Positions 10,338 to 19,847 of a DNA stretch of 64,000 nucleotides are shown piece by piece. The notes under the pieces were generated by a model. It saw only the letters and a list, made by a program, of their open reading frames with translations. It searched no databases and was not told the DNA's origin. The position numbers and the translations under genes are program-made. Each line of letters starts with the position of its first letter. The first letter of the stretch is position 1. Where the stretch lies: contig NZ_SMOD01000002.1 of the NCBI RefSeq assembly GCF_004353905.1, forward strand, positions 434,001-498,000, read 5' to 3'. The DNA is from Paraburkholderia guartelaensis. Its GTDB lineage: Bacteria; Pseudomonadota; Gammaproteobacteria; Burkholderiales; Burkholderiaceae.

Positions 10338-11501
10338 ATGAGCCAGTCATCTTCGCAGTCGCCCCTTCCATTCCTGCCATTCGTGCGTTCCGAAATCGAC
10401 GAGGAAACCATCCAGGGCGTCGTCGACGTGCTGCGCTCGGGCTGGATCACGACCGGCCCGCAGAACCAGGCGTTCGAAGCGGCGCTCTCCGAATACTGCG
10501 GCGGCCGTCCCGTGCGCACCTTCAACTCGGGCACGGCGACGCTCGAAATCGGTTTGCGCCTTGCCGGCGTGGGTCCCGGCGACGAAGTCATCACCACGCC
10601 CGCCTCGTGGGTTTCCACCAGCAACGTGATCTACGAGGTGGGAGCGACGCCGGTGTTCGCCGACATCGATCCCGTCACGCGCAACATCGACCTCGACAAA
10701 CTCGAAGCCGCCATCACGCCGAAGACCAAAGCCATCATCCCGGTCTTTCTCTCGGGCCTGCCCGTCGACATGGACCGGCTCTACGCGATCGCCCGCGAGC
10801 ACAAGCTGCGCGTAATCGAGGACGCCGCACAGGCGTTCGGCTCGACCTGGAACGGCAAGCGCATCGGCGCGATCGGCGATATCGTCTCGTTCAGCTTCCA
10901 CGCCAACAAGAACCTCACGTCGATCGAAGGCGGCGCGCTCGTCCTCAATGACGAAGCCGAAGCCGTGCTCGCGCAGAAGTACCGCCTGCAAGGCATTACG
11001 CGCACGGGCTTCGATGGTATGGACTGCGACGTGCTTGGCGGCAAGTACAACCTCACGGATGTGGCGGCGCGCGTCGGGCTCGGGCAGCTCAAGCACATCG
11101 AGCGCTTCACGGCGCAGCGGCGCGCACTCGCGCGAGCGTATTTCGCACGCCTCGAGGGCAGCACGGCTGTGAAGCTCGGCATGGGCCTGCCGCTCGCCGA
11201 TTTCGCCAACAGCAACTGGCACATGTTCCAGATCACGCTGCCGCTCGACAAGCTCGCCATCGACCGCGCCGGTTTCATGGGCGAACTCAAGGAGCGCGGC
11301 ATCGGCTCGGGCGCGCACTACCCGGCCATTCATCTTTTCACGCTCTACCGCGAGCGAGGTTTCAAGGCGGGCATGTTCCCGCACGCGGAGCGCTTCGGCG
11401 CAAGCACGGTCACGCTGCCGCTCTTCACGCAGATGACCGAAGCCGACATAGCGCGCGTTTGCAGCGCGGTGAACGAAATCTGCGAGAAATTTTCCAGGTG
11501 A
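10338..11501 (+). CDS. DegT/DnrJ/EryC1/StrS-family PLP aminotransferase
   Basis: The 387-residue sugar-aminotransferase-type protein shows the family marks: SGTATLEIGLR near 55, EDAAQAFGS near 155, and the PLP lysine in FHANKNLTS near 180. Such enzymes transaminate nucleotide-linked keto-sugars for surface polysaccharide or lipid A modification. The ATG at 10338 begins the usual N-terminus (PFVRSEIDEETI); the upstream frame from 10245 is not family-like. It stands alone on the plus strand and does not obviously belong to the catabolic pathway. Confidence 0.88.
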   Translation: MSQSSSQSPLPFLPFVRSEIDEETIQGVVDVLRSGWITTGPQNQAFEAALSEYCGGRPVRTFNSGTATLEIGLRLAGVGPGDEVITTPASWVSTSNVIYEVGATPVFADIDPVTRNIDLDKLEAAITPKTKAIIPVFLSGLPVDMDRLYAIAREHKLRVIEDAAQAFGSTWNGKRIGAIGDIVSFSFHANKNLTSIEGGALVLNDEAEAVLAQKYRLQGITRTGFDGMDCDVLGGKYNLTDVAARVGLGQLKHIERFTAQRRALARAYFARLEGSTAVKLGMGLPLADFANSNWHMFQITLPLDKLAIDRAGFMGELKERGIGSGAHYPAIHLFTLYRERGFKAGMFPHAERFGASTVTLPLFTQMTEADIARVCSAVNEICEKFSR

Positions 11502-11545
11502 GTTGCGCATTCGGCGAACCTGCTGCGCATTGAAACGGCGCAAAG

Positions 11546-11581
11546 AAAGGGCGATGCCGCTATTCAGTCGCATCGCCCTTT
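11546..11581. terminator. bidirectional hairpin terminator between convergent genes
   Basis: A perfect 12-base stem (AAAGGGCGATGC with its complement, 12-base loop) lies between the convergent aminotransferase and semialdehyde dehydrogenase genes. The A and T ends of the stem give short U-tracts in both directions. Confidence 0.7.
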
Positions 11582-11640
11582 CACAAGCCGGCTTGACGGC
11601 TTTGCGCTACTTCGCAAACGGCAGTCGCCGTGTCCGTCTT

Positions 11641-13230
11641 TTACACGGGAGCAACGGGCGCACCATCGACCAGACGCCAGACAGCTAACGGATTGGCTGC
11701 CTGCAGTGCTTCGGGAAGCAAGCTATCCGGCAAGTCCTGATAACAGACAGGACGCAGGAAGCGGTCGATCGCTGCCGCCCCCACCGACGTAAACATCGAA
11801 TTCGAGGTCGACGGATAGGGGCCGCCGTGAACCATCGCATGGCAAACCTCTACGCCCGTCGGAAAGCCATTCGCCAGAATGCGTCCGGCCTTGCGTTCGA
11901 GCGCGGGCAAGAGGCGCTTCGCATCGACCAGATCAGCCGCGTCGACTTGCAGCGTGACGGTCAGTTGTCCTTCGATATGCTCGGCAACTTCGAGCAGTTC
12001 ACCGAAATCTCGCGCACGAATCACAACGGAGGCGGGACCAAACATCTCGGCCTCCAGTTCCGGCGAGGCAAGCAGGCGCGCCGCATCGGTCACATAGAGC
12101 GCTGCCTGTGCGGCATTCGGGCGTTCACCCGCGGGCTCGCCTTCAGCCACCTTCGTCACACCCGAAACCGCGCCCGTGCTTTGCTTACCGTTGCAGTAGG
12201 CATCGAAGATGCCGGGCGTCAACATCGTCTGGGCCGGCTTCGACGCCAGCGCCGCTCCCGCCGCCTTGATGAAGCGGTCAAGGTCCGGACCTTCAACGGC
12301 AAGCACGAGGCCCGGGTTCGTGCAGAACTGGCCGGCGCCCATCGTCAGAGAGTCGGCGAACGCCTTGCCAATCGCCTCGGCCCGGTTCGCAAGCGCGTGT
12401 GGGAACAGAAAGACCGGGTTAATGCTGCTCATCTCCGCATACACGGGAATCGGCTCCGGACGCGCTTTCGCAAGCCGCATCAGCGCGAGCCCACCCTGCC
12501 GCGAGCCCGTGAAGCCGACCGCCTTGATCGCCGGATGGGAGACCAGCGCTTCACCCAGTTTGCGACCGGCGCCGAACAGCAGCGAGAACGTGCCCTCGGG
12601 CAGGCCCTGTTCCTTGACAGCCTTCTGGATGGCGCTGCCTACGAGCTTCGACGTGCCCAGGTGCGCGCTGTGCGCCTTCACGATGACGGGTGCGCCCGCG
12701 GCCAGTGCGGATGCCGTGTCGCCCCCCGCAACGGAGAACGCGAGCGGAAAGTTGCTCGCGCCGAACACCGCGACGGGACCCAATGGCACCTTTGCAAGGC
12801 GAAGATCCGCACGCGGCAGCGGCTCGCGTGCGGGCTGCGCATGATCGATCGTGGCGGCGAGAAAGTGGCCGTCCCGCACGACTTTGGCAAACAGGCGCAA
12901 CTGTCCGACCGTGCGTGCCCGCTCGCCTTGCAGGCGCTGCGCAGGCAGCCCCGTCTCGGCCTGCGCGCGTTCGATCAGTTCGTCCCCGAGCGCGAGGATA
13001 TTCTCCGCAATGGCTTCGAGAAAAGCGGCACGTTTTGCGAGCGGCGCATTTCGATAAACGTCGAAAGCAGCGGCTGCGAGCGACGCCGCGCGCTCGACCT
13101 CCGCAGAGCCACCCATCCCGAACACCGGGTCTGCGATTTCCGAGTTGCTAGCCGGATTGAATGCCCGCTGCTCGCCCTCGGTGCCTCGCACCGAAGCGAA
13201 GCCGATAAGCATGTCACCATTCATAGTCAT
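11641..13230 (-). CDS. 2,5-dioxovalerate (alpha-ketoglutarate semialdehyde) dehydrogenase
   Basis: The 529-residue aldehyde dehydrogenase oxidises 2-oxoglutarate semialdehyde to 2-oxoglutarate with NAD(P). It carries GASNFPLAFSVAGGDTASAL (cofactor-binding loop), GFTGSRQGG and the catalytic cysteine in GAGQFCTNPG, all typical of the class III enzymes used in glucarate and hydroxyproline breakdown. The ATG at 13230 is chosen because AGGA lies nine bases upstream; an in-frame ATG exists 30 bases earlier. No gene for the upstream steps is next to it, so its pathway link here is open. Confidence 0.92.
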   Translation of the reverse strand: MTMNGDMLIGFASVRGTEGEQRAFNPASNSEIADPVFGMGGSAEVERAASLAAAAFDVYRNAPLAKRAAFLEAIAENILALGDELIERAQAETGLPAQRLQGERARTVGQLRLFAKVVRDGHFLAATIDHAQPAREPLPRADLRLAKVPLGPVAVFGASNFPLAFSVAGGDTASALAAGAPVIVKAHSAHLGTSKLVGSAIQKAVKEQGLPEGTFSLLFGAGRKLGEALVSHPAIKAVGFTGSRQGGLALMRLAKARPEPIPVYAEMSSINPVFLFPHALANRAEAIGKAFADSLTMGAGQFCTNPGLVLAVEGPDLDRFIKAAGAALASKPAQTMLTPGIFDAYCNGKQSTGAVSGVTKVAEGEPAGERPNAAQAALYVTDAARLLASPELEAEMFGPASVVIRARDFGELLEVAEHIEGQLTVTLQVDAADLVDAKRLLPALERKAGRILANGFPTGVEVCHAMVHGGPYPSTSNSMFTSVGAAAIDRFLRPVCYQDLPDSLLPEALQAANPLAVWRLVDGAPVAPV

Positions 13231-13289
13231 GTCGATTTCCTGGTACGCGTTGTGTGTCATTGTTCTTCGCCATTGCGCCCGCGCGGCGG

Positions 13290-13526
13290 CTAGTTGAATA
13301 ACCAGTTAACTGCGGGCCGAACGATGGGAGGTGGATAGACGCACCATGAGCCGTCATGGTGCCGGAAGAAGACAATCGCATACGTTCCGGACGAACGTGC
13401 GACTTCGACCTGTACGGCCCGCCATGGCATCTTCGTCGAGCGACAGGGTCGCGTAACGCTGAGATTTTCCCGATTTCCAAACCAGTCATTGACCAGAGCG
13501 CGAAGGGATGTGCGCTGACCGCTCAT
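13290..13526 (-). CDS. hypothetical small protein (78 aa)
   Basis: The ATG at 13526 is preceded by GGAG at six bases, which decides it over the longer open frame that begins at 13685. The product has a basic, Trp-containing N-terminal half and an end reading IVFFRHHDGSWCVYPP. This compact pattern looks like a conserved Burkholderia protein of unknown function. A match to the cluster's inverted repeat lies 180 bases before the start. No function is assigned. Confidence 0.6.
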   Translation of the reverse strand: MSGQRTSLRALVNDWFGNRENLSVTRPCRSTKMPWRAVQVEVARSSGTYAIVFFRHHDGSWCVYPPPIVRPAVNWLFN

Positions 13527-13705
13527 AAGCGTCTCCGCGCTTCGCGGACGTGTCGGCAAATCCACAAAGCTTTTTCGCAGCAAGTTCGTTCGAGCGCCAA
13601 CACCAAACGACCCGATCTGGCTTTCCTCAACCGGGGAAGTCAGGACGGTAGTGTCATCATCGATGGCTGGCTGCGTCTCGTCCATTGAAGTTAATCGTTG
13701 GGGGT

Positions 13706-13721
13706 TTAACCGAAGCGTTAA
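13706..13721. promoter_or_regulatory. candidate operator TTAACC-N4-CGTTAA
   Basis: This imperfect inverted repeat matches the consensus seen upstream of the catabolic units further right. It lies 180 bases before the 78-residue gene, similar to the 140-170 base distances at the other sites. Confidence 0.4.
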
Positions 13722-13742
13722 CGTATGGTGTGCGCGGCGCTG

Positions 13743-14993
13743 TCAATGCAGCGTTTCGCGCGTGGCCAGCGGCTTTAACAATTGACTCCAGGCCGCGCTG
13801 ACGAGAATCGTTGCGCATCCGCCGAGCACAACTGAGCCAACCGCACCAAATGCCGTAGCCGTCAGACCGGATTCGAATTCGCCGAGTTGGTTGCTTGCGC
13901 CAATAAAAAGCGTGTTCACGGCCGCGACGCGTCCACGCATGCGATTCGGGGTTTCCAGCTGAATGAGCGTCTGGCGAACGATCACGCTGATTGTGTCTGC
14001 GCCGCCCGATATCGCCAGCAGAAGCAGCGAGACAGGAAACGAGCGGGAAATTCCAAACGCGGCAATCGCGGCGCCGTACACCGCGACCGCTAACAGCAGT
14101 TTCCGGCCCACCCCGCTGCCGATGGCGCGCCGCGACAGCATGAGCCCGACACAGAGCGCGCCCACCGCAGGCGCGCAGCGCAGCAAGCCCAGACCTTGCG
14201 GCCCGACGTGCAGAATCTCTTTCGCGTAGACCGGCAGGAGCGCCGTGGCGCCGCCAAACAACACGCCGAAGAGATCGAGCGAAATACCGCCGAGCAAAAG
14301 CGGATGGCTCCAGACGAAGCGCAAACCGGCAAGCACGGTCTCGGCCGTCACGGGCTCGCGCGGCGGCGCCACGTGGTCGTAACGTATCAGGGCATACATT
14401 GCGGCGCTCACGCAAAAGAGCGCTGCGCAGGTGAAATACAGCGCGTTCACGCCGGTTGCGAACAGCAAGCCGCCCAACGCCGGCCCCGCTATGACACACA
14501 CCTGCTGGACGACGGTGCTGAGCGCCATCGACCTTGCCAGCAGGCTCTGCGGAACGAGCATCGGCAACAGTGCCTGTTGACCCGACATCTGAAACGGCCG
14601 GATGGCGCCGAGCACGAGCGAGAGACCCAGCAGCAGGTCGCGAGTCACTGCATGCGTCATGGAAGACACGGCGAGCAAAGTGCCGATGGCCGCCTGGGCG
14701 GCGAGGCAGATTGCGACCAGTTGGCCGCGATGCATGCGATCGGCGCAATGCCCCGCGACCAGCGTAGTCGCGAGCCCGGGAATGAATTGAAAGAGTCCGA
14801 CGAGCCCGAGATACCACGCACTCGATGTGAGGTCGTACATATGCCAGCTGATCGCGAGCATGAGCATCTGCTGGGCGGTGATGGAACCGACGCGCGCAAT
14901 CAGGAAGCGCGTGAGCGATGCGTGCCGCAGCAAGGGCGTCAAGGCGGTGGACGCCTCCAGTGCCGGCGAGGACGTTTCGTTAGCGTGGCTCAT
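13743..14993 (-). CDS. MFS efflux-type transporter (EntS/MFS_3 family)
   Basis: The 416-residue protein has about 12 membrane segments. Its N-terminal half reads LTRFLIARVGSITAQQML and VAGHCADRMHRG, typical of the MFS_3 group containing enterobactin exporter-like proteins. It therefore differs in family from the two acid permeases nearby and is more likely an exporter. It is read in the same direction as the following catabolic cluster, but its role there is not evident. Confidence 0.85.
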   Translation of the reverse strand: MSHANETSSPALEASTALTPLLRHASLTRFLIARVGSITAQQMLMLAISWHMYDLTSSAWYLGLVGLFQFIPGLATTLVAGHCADRMHRGQLVAICLAAQAAIGTLLAVSSMTHAVTRDLLLGLSLVLGAIRPFQMSGQQALLPMLVPQSLLARSMALSTVVQQVCVIAGPALGGLLFATGVNALYFTCAALFCVSAAMYALIRYDHVAPPREPVTAETVLAGLRFVWSHPLLLGGISLDLFGVLFGGATALLPVYAKEILHVGPQGLGLLRCAPAVGALCVGLMLSRRAIGSGVGRKLLLAVAVYGAAIAAFGISRSFPVSLLLLAISGGADTISVIVRQTLIQLETPNRMRGRVAAVNTLFIGASNQLGEFESGLTATAFGAVGSVVLGGCATILVSAAWSQLLKPLATRETLH

Positions 14994-15082
14994 AAGGACT
15001 TCCAGCCTTGCACGTGTTTCACGTGCAGGTGATTTTTAAAAGCTTCTTCTGGCATAAAGCAGGGGCTACGGAAGGCCCATCC

Positions 15083-16393
15083 TCACGAATCCGTGTGGCA
15101 TTGACCCGTATCGGGATGCGGCGCTTCACACTCGCTCTCGTTGACCTTCGGCGCCCATTTCCGCTGGAGCAACACCACGGTGCTCGTGGCGCCCAGAATG
15201 AGGAACACGAAAATAGCCAGGATGGGCAGCGTGTAACTGCGCCCGATATGAAGCAGCCAGCCGGAGAGACTGGCGGACACGCCGCCCGCAAGACTGGTGG
15301 CCACTTGCTGCAGGCCCGTATTCAGGCCTACCGCCTGTTTGGGAATCAAGGTGAGCTTGACGAGCGCGAGGTTGTTCGCGGTCACGAGGCCCAGCAGTGA
15401 AAGAGAAACGATATTCCAGAACAACGCCATTTGTGGCGAGCGCGAATACGCACCCATCAAAACCGTCGTACCGCTGATGAAGCCGGCCACGATAAACGAT
15501 TTGCGTACCACAACCGCATCATGGCCTCGCGCGATCAACCGGTCCGCTGCCCAACCCGCCAACGCTGCCACGACTGCGATGCCTGCAAAGCTGAAGAACG
15601 TATACAGGCCCGACTGCCGCAGCGAGAGCCCGCGCTGCTCGACCAGATACGCCGGCATCCATGTCATGCAATAAAACACGAAATAGCTGTAGCAGAAGTT
15701 GGTGATCAAGCCGCCCCACACCACCGGGCTCGACAGCAGATTGCCGAGCGGCACCGATGCCGCCCGGCGCTTCGCCACGGCAAGCTCGGCTTTCGACGGG
15801 AAATCGTTGTTGAGCATCCATTGCCACGGCACCAGCCACACCAGGCCGGCAAGCCCTGTCACGACGAACATCGTCTTCCACGAACTGATGGCGATAAGCC
15901 AAGCCGCGATTGGCGCACCGAGCGCCGGACCCATCTTGCCGCCAATCGAATAGATGCCGAGCGCGGTGCCCTTGTGCGCCTCGTCGAAGTTATTGGCGAG
16001 ATAGCGATAGGTGGCAGGAACCACCACCGCTTCGGCAACGCCGATCAAGAGGCGCACGAGGATCAGCGCGTACAACGTGGTCACGACGCCCGTTGCCGCC
16101 GCCGCGAGACACCACAGCCGGAAGCAGAGCGTATAGGGCCATTTCACGCCATAGCGATCGACCACCCAGCCCATGGGCATCTGCAAGAGCCCGTAGGACC
16201 AAAACATGGCGGAGCCGAGCCAGCCGCGCTCGATGTGCGTCAGCGCGAATTCGTGCACGAAATGACGGTCCGCGAGCGCCCCCGACATGCTCGTTCGGTC
16301 TACGAAGGAGATCATCAGTCCGAGTGCAAGCAGCACAAGAATGCCCCAGCGATTCTCCGGCCGCGCCACTTTTCGTGCTGTGATCTCCACCAA
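15083..16393 (-). CDS. MFS permease, anion:cation symporter type (copy 2)
   Basis: The 436-residue inner-membrane permease is closely similar to the one at 307..1587 from end to end: FVDRTSMS, DRYGVKWPY, VAEAVVVPATYR, YSYFVFYCMTWMPAYLVEQRGLS. Its start lies 22 bases after the stop of the decarboxylase-like gene, so it is the last gene of the minus-strand catabolic operon. Uptake of the aromatic acid substrate is the likely role. Confidence 0.88.
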   Translation of the reverse strand: MVEITARKVARPENRWGILVLLALGLMISFVDRTSMSGALADRHFVHEFALTHIERGWLGSAMFWSYGLLQMPMGWVVDRYGVKWPYTLCFRLWCLAAAATGVVTTLYALILVRLLIGVAEAVVVPATYRYLANNFDEAHKGTALGIYSIGGKMGPALGAPIAAWLIAISSWKTMFVVTGLAGLVWLVPWQWMLNNDFPSKAELAVAKRRAASVPLGNLLSSPVVWGGLITNFCYSYFVFYCMTWMPAYLVEQRGLSLRQSGLYTFFSFAGIAVVAALAGWAADRLIARGHDAVVVRKSFIVAGFISGTTVLMGAYSRSPQMALFWNIVSLSLLGLVTANNLALVKLTLIPKQAVGLNTGLQQVATSLAGGVSASLSGWLLHIGRSYTLPILAIFVFLILGATSTVVLLQRKWAPKVNESECEAPHPDTGQCHTDS

Positions 16394-16415
16394 TCGTCTC
16401 CGATGATTTTCCGGC

Positions 16416-17309
16416 TCAGCCCAGGCTGCCTGTCACGTCGTCGAACAACTCGTCGACCGAGAGACGGCGCGGGATGATTTTCTGGTCGAGCGCCCAATCC
16501 ACCGCCAGCTGCAGCCCCTTGCGGTTCGCCTCCAGCCCGATCGGCGGGAAGATGGCCGGCACGCCTTCAGCAAGCGAGCGGCTTTCCACAACCATGCGAT
16601 ACATCTCGCGAACGATATCCGGGCGCTCCTTCGACAGATTCTCATGCACCACGAACATGTGGTTGATCGGCACGACGCCCGTGCGCGAGAACCAGTCCTT
16701 CGCGGCGGCATGCGCGTCCGGCACCAGCGTGCGCACACGCTCGTCCTTCGGCATGTCTTCGCCGAGCAGCGCGGCCGCCAGTTCGCCCTTGAGCATCATC
16801 TCCGGAATCGACGATCCGGCCGGCAGACGCTGGCAGTTTTGCGGATCGCTGTACTCGGCCAGGTGCCCGTCGCCCAGCGTCATCCAGGTCACCTTGTCGA
16901 GATCCACGCCGTATTCATGGCGCAGGATGCCGCGAATCCAGAGTGCAGTCGTTTGCGTGTAGGTACGCACGCCGACTTTCTTTCCTTCGATGTCCTTCGG
17001 ATCCAGATGACCGAAGTCGATGTTGTAGCCCGCGCAGTGATGCTGGAAGCGCCCCGAAATCGGCGCCGGCAGCAGGACGTACGGCTTGCCATAGGCCTTG
17101 GCCTGCAGGAACGTGACGATTGCGAGCTCGCCCGCGTCGAACTTGTTCTCGCGCACCATGGCCTTGAAGCCGTTGTGCGCCGGGGTCGGCCCGCAGAAGT
17201 CCAGCGTCACGAGATCCGACGCCACACGCCCATCGCGCATTGCCTTCGTCACTGCGTATTCGGCCAGATTGGTGCGCAACGTCGGCACGCCAGTCAGCGT
17301 CGTTGTCAT
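16416..17309 (-). CDS. 4,5-dihydroxyphthalate decarboxylase-like protein (copy 2)
   Basis: The 297-residue protein resembles Pht5-type 4,5-dihydroxyphthalate decarboxylases, which have a periplasmic-binding-protein fold but lack a signal peptide. It shares the pattern (K)DIEGKKVGVRTYTQTTALWIRGIL with the protein at 21776..22747 in conserved positions, and MFVVHENL and EANRKGLQ near its end. It diverges strongly from that paralogue, so it may act on a different ring diacid. It lies between the thiamine enzyme and the permease in one operon. Confidence 0.75.
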   Translation of the reverse strand: MTTTLTGVPTLRTNLAEYAVTKAMRDGRVASDLVTLDFCGPTPAHNGFKAMVRENKFDAGELAIVTFLQAKAYGKPYVLLPAPISGRFQHHCAGYNIDFGHLDPKDIEGKKVGVRTYTQTTALWIRGILRHEYGVDLDKVTWMTLGDGHLAEYSDPQNCQRLPAGSSIPEMMLKGELAAALLGEDMPKDERVRTLVPDAHAAAKDWFSRTGVVPINHMFVVHENLSKERPDIVREMYRMVVESRSLAEGVPAIFPPIGLEANRKGLQLAVDWALDQKIIPRRLSVDELFDDVTGSLG

Positions 17310-17369
17310 GAATGCCTCTCCTTATGCTTGTTTCTTGAAATCGCCTGTTAATGCCGAACAAAAGCCGAA

Positions 17370-18920
17370 TTACAGCCGGACCTCGATGAGGCACGGACCC
17401 GGCTCGCGGGTCGAATCGACCATCGCCTTGTAGAAGTCCTCGGCAGTCTCGACTGCCTTGCCCGGCACGCCCATGCTCTTCGCCATCGCGAGCCAGTCGA
17501 TACGCGGCTTGTCGATGTCGATCATGGAGAGCGCGCGTTCGCCCGGCGTGCCCGCGCCCATGTTGGCGTATTCGGCCTTGAGAATCGCGTAGCTGTTGTT
17601 GGCGAAGATGATCGTCGTGACATTCAGCCCTTCGCGCGCCTGAGTCCACAGCGACTGGATCGTGTACATTGCGCTGCCGTCGCCGACCATGCAGAACACA
17701 CGCCGGTCCGGGCATGCGAGCGCCGCGCCGGTCGCCACCGGCGTCGAATAACCGATCGAGCCGCCCATGTTGTTGATGAGATCGTGCGGCCGCGCGCCCA
17801 TGGTCAGGCTCATCGATTCACGGCCCGTGGTGAGCGATTCATCGACGACGATGCAGTGCTCGGGCAACGCAGCTGCCAGCGCATGAGCGATGCTCGTGGG
17901 ATTGAGCGCGCCCGTCGGCACCGGGGTTTCGATACGCGGCTGCACGAGCGCTGTCGCATCGGTAGCGCCTAGTGCCTGCAGCAGCATGTCGAAAGCGAGT
18001 TCGCTGTCCTCGTCGGCCTCGACGAGCGCGTGCACCAGCGTGCCCTCGGCCTTGAGCAGGCTCGGCTTGTCCGGGTAAGCGAAGAAGGCCACCGGCTCGG
18101 TGGTCTCGACCGTGACGATGTGCTTGAAGTCCTTGAGAAACGCCATCGCCTGCGGCACCGCGTACGGAATGCGCGCAATGGGCACGCGGCCCGCACCGCG
18201 CTCGATGCGTGCGGTGAAGAACTGCGAGCCCAGCCGCGCGCCGGTGGCCGCGGCCACACGGCCGGCTTTTTCGAGCGCCGCGCCGCGCGTCGCCTTGTTG
18301 GCGAGAATGAACAGCGTCGGCTCGCCGGAGCGCAACACCCGCGCGACGTGTTCGATACGCGCGGCGCTCGGCGTCTTGCGACGGGTCACGGCCGCAGGCG
18401 GCAGTACCGGCTCCGCTTCCGTGCGCTGCCACGAGGTGTCGCCCGGCAGGATCAGCGTGGCGATCTGCCCCGGATGCTCGCTGGCCTTGGCCACGGCTTG
18501 CGCCGTGTCCCACGCGATGGTGTCCGCCGATTCGGCGCGGCGCACCCAGTGGCTCAGCGGCCGCGCGAGGCCCTCGATATCCGAGGTAAGCGGTGGGTCA
18601 TACTTGAGATGCGACACCGAATGCTCGCCGACGACATTGACCATGCCCGACGACGCGCGCTTCGCGTTGTGGATGTTCGCAAGGCCGTTCGCAAGACCGG
18701 GACCCAGGTGCAGCAGCGTCGAGGCCGGCTTGTCCTTCATCCGGTACCAGCCATCGGCGGCACCCGTGGCCACGCCCTCGAACAGACACAGCACACTGCG
18801 CATGCCTGGATTGTTGCCGAGGGCAGCCAGGAAATGCATCTCCGAGGTGCCGGGGTTCGCAAAGCAAATATCGACATCCTGATCAACCAGGGTCGCGACG
18901 AGACTTTCGGCGCCGTTCAT
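17370..18920 (-). CDS. thiamine-diphosphate-dependent decarboxylase/acetolactate-synthase-like enzyme
   Basis: The 516-residue protein has the three domains of the IlvB/benzoylformate decarboxylase superfamily. The catalytic glutamate is Glu48 in CLFEGVATGAADGW, and the thiamine-binding motif near 420 reads VGDGSAMY...FANNSYA. Enzymes of this branch decarboxylate 2-oxo acids. The start ATG shares one base with the aldolase stop (TGATG), showing translational coupling. Its role may be to process a 2-oxo acid released in the pathway; the substrate is unknown. Confidence 0.85.
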   Translation of the reverse strand: MNGAESLVATLVDQDVDICFANPGTSEMHFLAALGNNPGMRSVLCLFEGVATGAADGWYRMKDKPASTLLHLGPGLANGLANIHNAKRASSGMVNVVGEHSVSHLKYDPPLTSDIEGLARPLSHWVRRAESADTIAWDTAQAVAKASEHPGQIATLILPGDTSWQRTEAEPVLPPAAVTRRKTPSAARIEHVARVLRSGEPTLFILANKATRGAALEKAGRVAAATGARLGSQFFTARIERGAGRVPIARIPYAVPQAMAFLKDFKHIVTVETTEPVAFFAYPDKPSLLKAEGTLVHALVEADEDSELAFDMLLQALGATDATALVQPRIETPVPTGALNPTSIAHALAAALPEHCIVVDESLTTGRESMSLTMGARPHDLINNMGGSIGYSTPVATGAALACPDRRVFCMVGDGSAMYTIQSLWTQAREGLNVTTIIFANNSYAILKAEYANMGAGTPGERALSMIDIDKPRIDWLAMAKSMGVPGKAVETAEDFYKAMVDSTREPGPCLIEVRL

Positions 18921-19777
18921 CAGTAGCCTGCCATATCGCGAGCGAGACCGACCACGCCGTACGTGCGCTGCGGCGCCGACATCAGGAAGCGGTAGCCCTC
19001 CTCGGAGAGGCGCCGATGATTCTTGGCCGTGACGTGCGGGTGGCCCACGATCACGTTGTGCTTCTTGCAGGTCTCAACGATCTGGCGCATGGCATCGATG
19101 ACTTCGGGGTGCTCGTACTGGCGTGGAAAGCCCAGTTCCTGGCTGAGGTCGCCTTCACCGATGAGGATGAAGCCGATGCCGGGCACGTTCGCGAGAATGT
19201 CGTCGAGGTTCTCGATCGCCTGCGTGCTCTCGCACATCAGGCCCACGAGAATCTCGCCTTCGGGCACGAGCGGCCACACGTCGGCCTTCTTGTAGTAGTC
19301 AGCCATGCTGAGGCCCCAGTAGCGCGCCGCGTTGGCCGGGCCGTCGCCGCGCACACCCTTCGGCTCGTACAGCGGGGCATTCTTCGGTCGCGCATAGCGG
19401 CAGGACGCCACCGCGTTATAGGCCTGCTCGACCGTCGCCACGTGCGGCCAGATCACGCCGTAGGCGCCGCGATCGAGCACCTGCTTGGCGAAGCTCTGGT
19501 TCATCTCCACGCCGTTCGCGGGGATACGCGCGATCGGCGTGACCTTCGGCGCCACCGATGCGGACTCGGCGATCTGCTTGCGGCTGAGCATGTACTGCAG
19601 CGCGTCGCCGAGCGCAGCCACGTCGTAGGGGTTGTGCTCCATCTCGAAGACGAGCCCGTCATAGGGCGAATCGCTCATTTCGATGGCGGTCTGCTTGTCG
19701 AGCTTGGCGAAGGCGGCGTGCGCGGCCTTGCCCGACTCGAACGCGCGGATGATGCTGTTCAGACGATTGGTGGACAT
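18920..19777 (-). CDS. HpcH/HpaI-family aldolase (copy 2)
   Basis: This 285-residue aldolase is nearly identical to the protein at 2751..3608, with the same EMEHNPYD, ARIPAN and GEGDLSQE motifs. It probably performs the final cleavage of 4-carboxy-4-hydroxy-2-oxoadipate or a similar acid to two C3/C4 units. It overlaps the thiamine enzyme gene by one base and lies 70 bases after the amidohydrolase stop. The near-identity argues for recent duplication with the plus-strand copy. Confidence 0.9.
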   Translation of the reverse strand: MSTNRLNSIIRAFESGKAAHAAFAKLDKQTAIEMSDSPYDGLVFEMEHNPYDVAALGDALQYMLSRKQIAESASVAPKVTPIARIPANGVEMNQSFAKQVLDRGAYGVIWPHVATVEQAYNAVASCRYARPKNAPLYEPKGVRGDGPANAARYWGLSMADYYKKADVWPLVPEGEILVGLMCESTQAIENLDDILANVPGIGFILIGEGDLSQELGFPRQYEHPEVIDAMRQIVETCKKHNVIVGHPHVTAKNHRRLSEEGYRFLMSAPQRTYGVVGLARDMAGY

Positions 19778-19847
19778 GTGAGTCTCTCTTTCTCGCTACG
19801 CGTGCGCCGCGGCAGTCGCTGGCGCACGCGCGGTTGGCAATGTTCGA

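Noticed and set aside
10347-11573. A 408-codon minus-strand open frame opposite the aminotransferase
   Set aside because: Composition is typical of antisense of a high-GC gene, and the plus-strand frame has a full aminotransferase.
13356-13688. A 110-codon plus-strand frame opposite the 78-residue gene
   Set aside because: It has no ribosome-binding site and a shadow-like composition, while the minus-strand ATG at 13526 has GGAG at the right distance.
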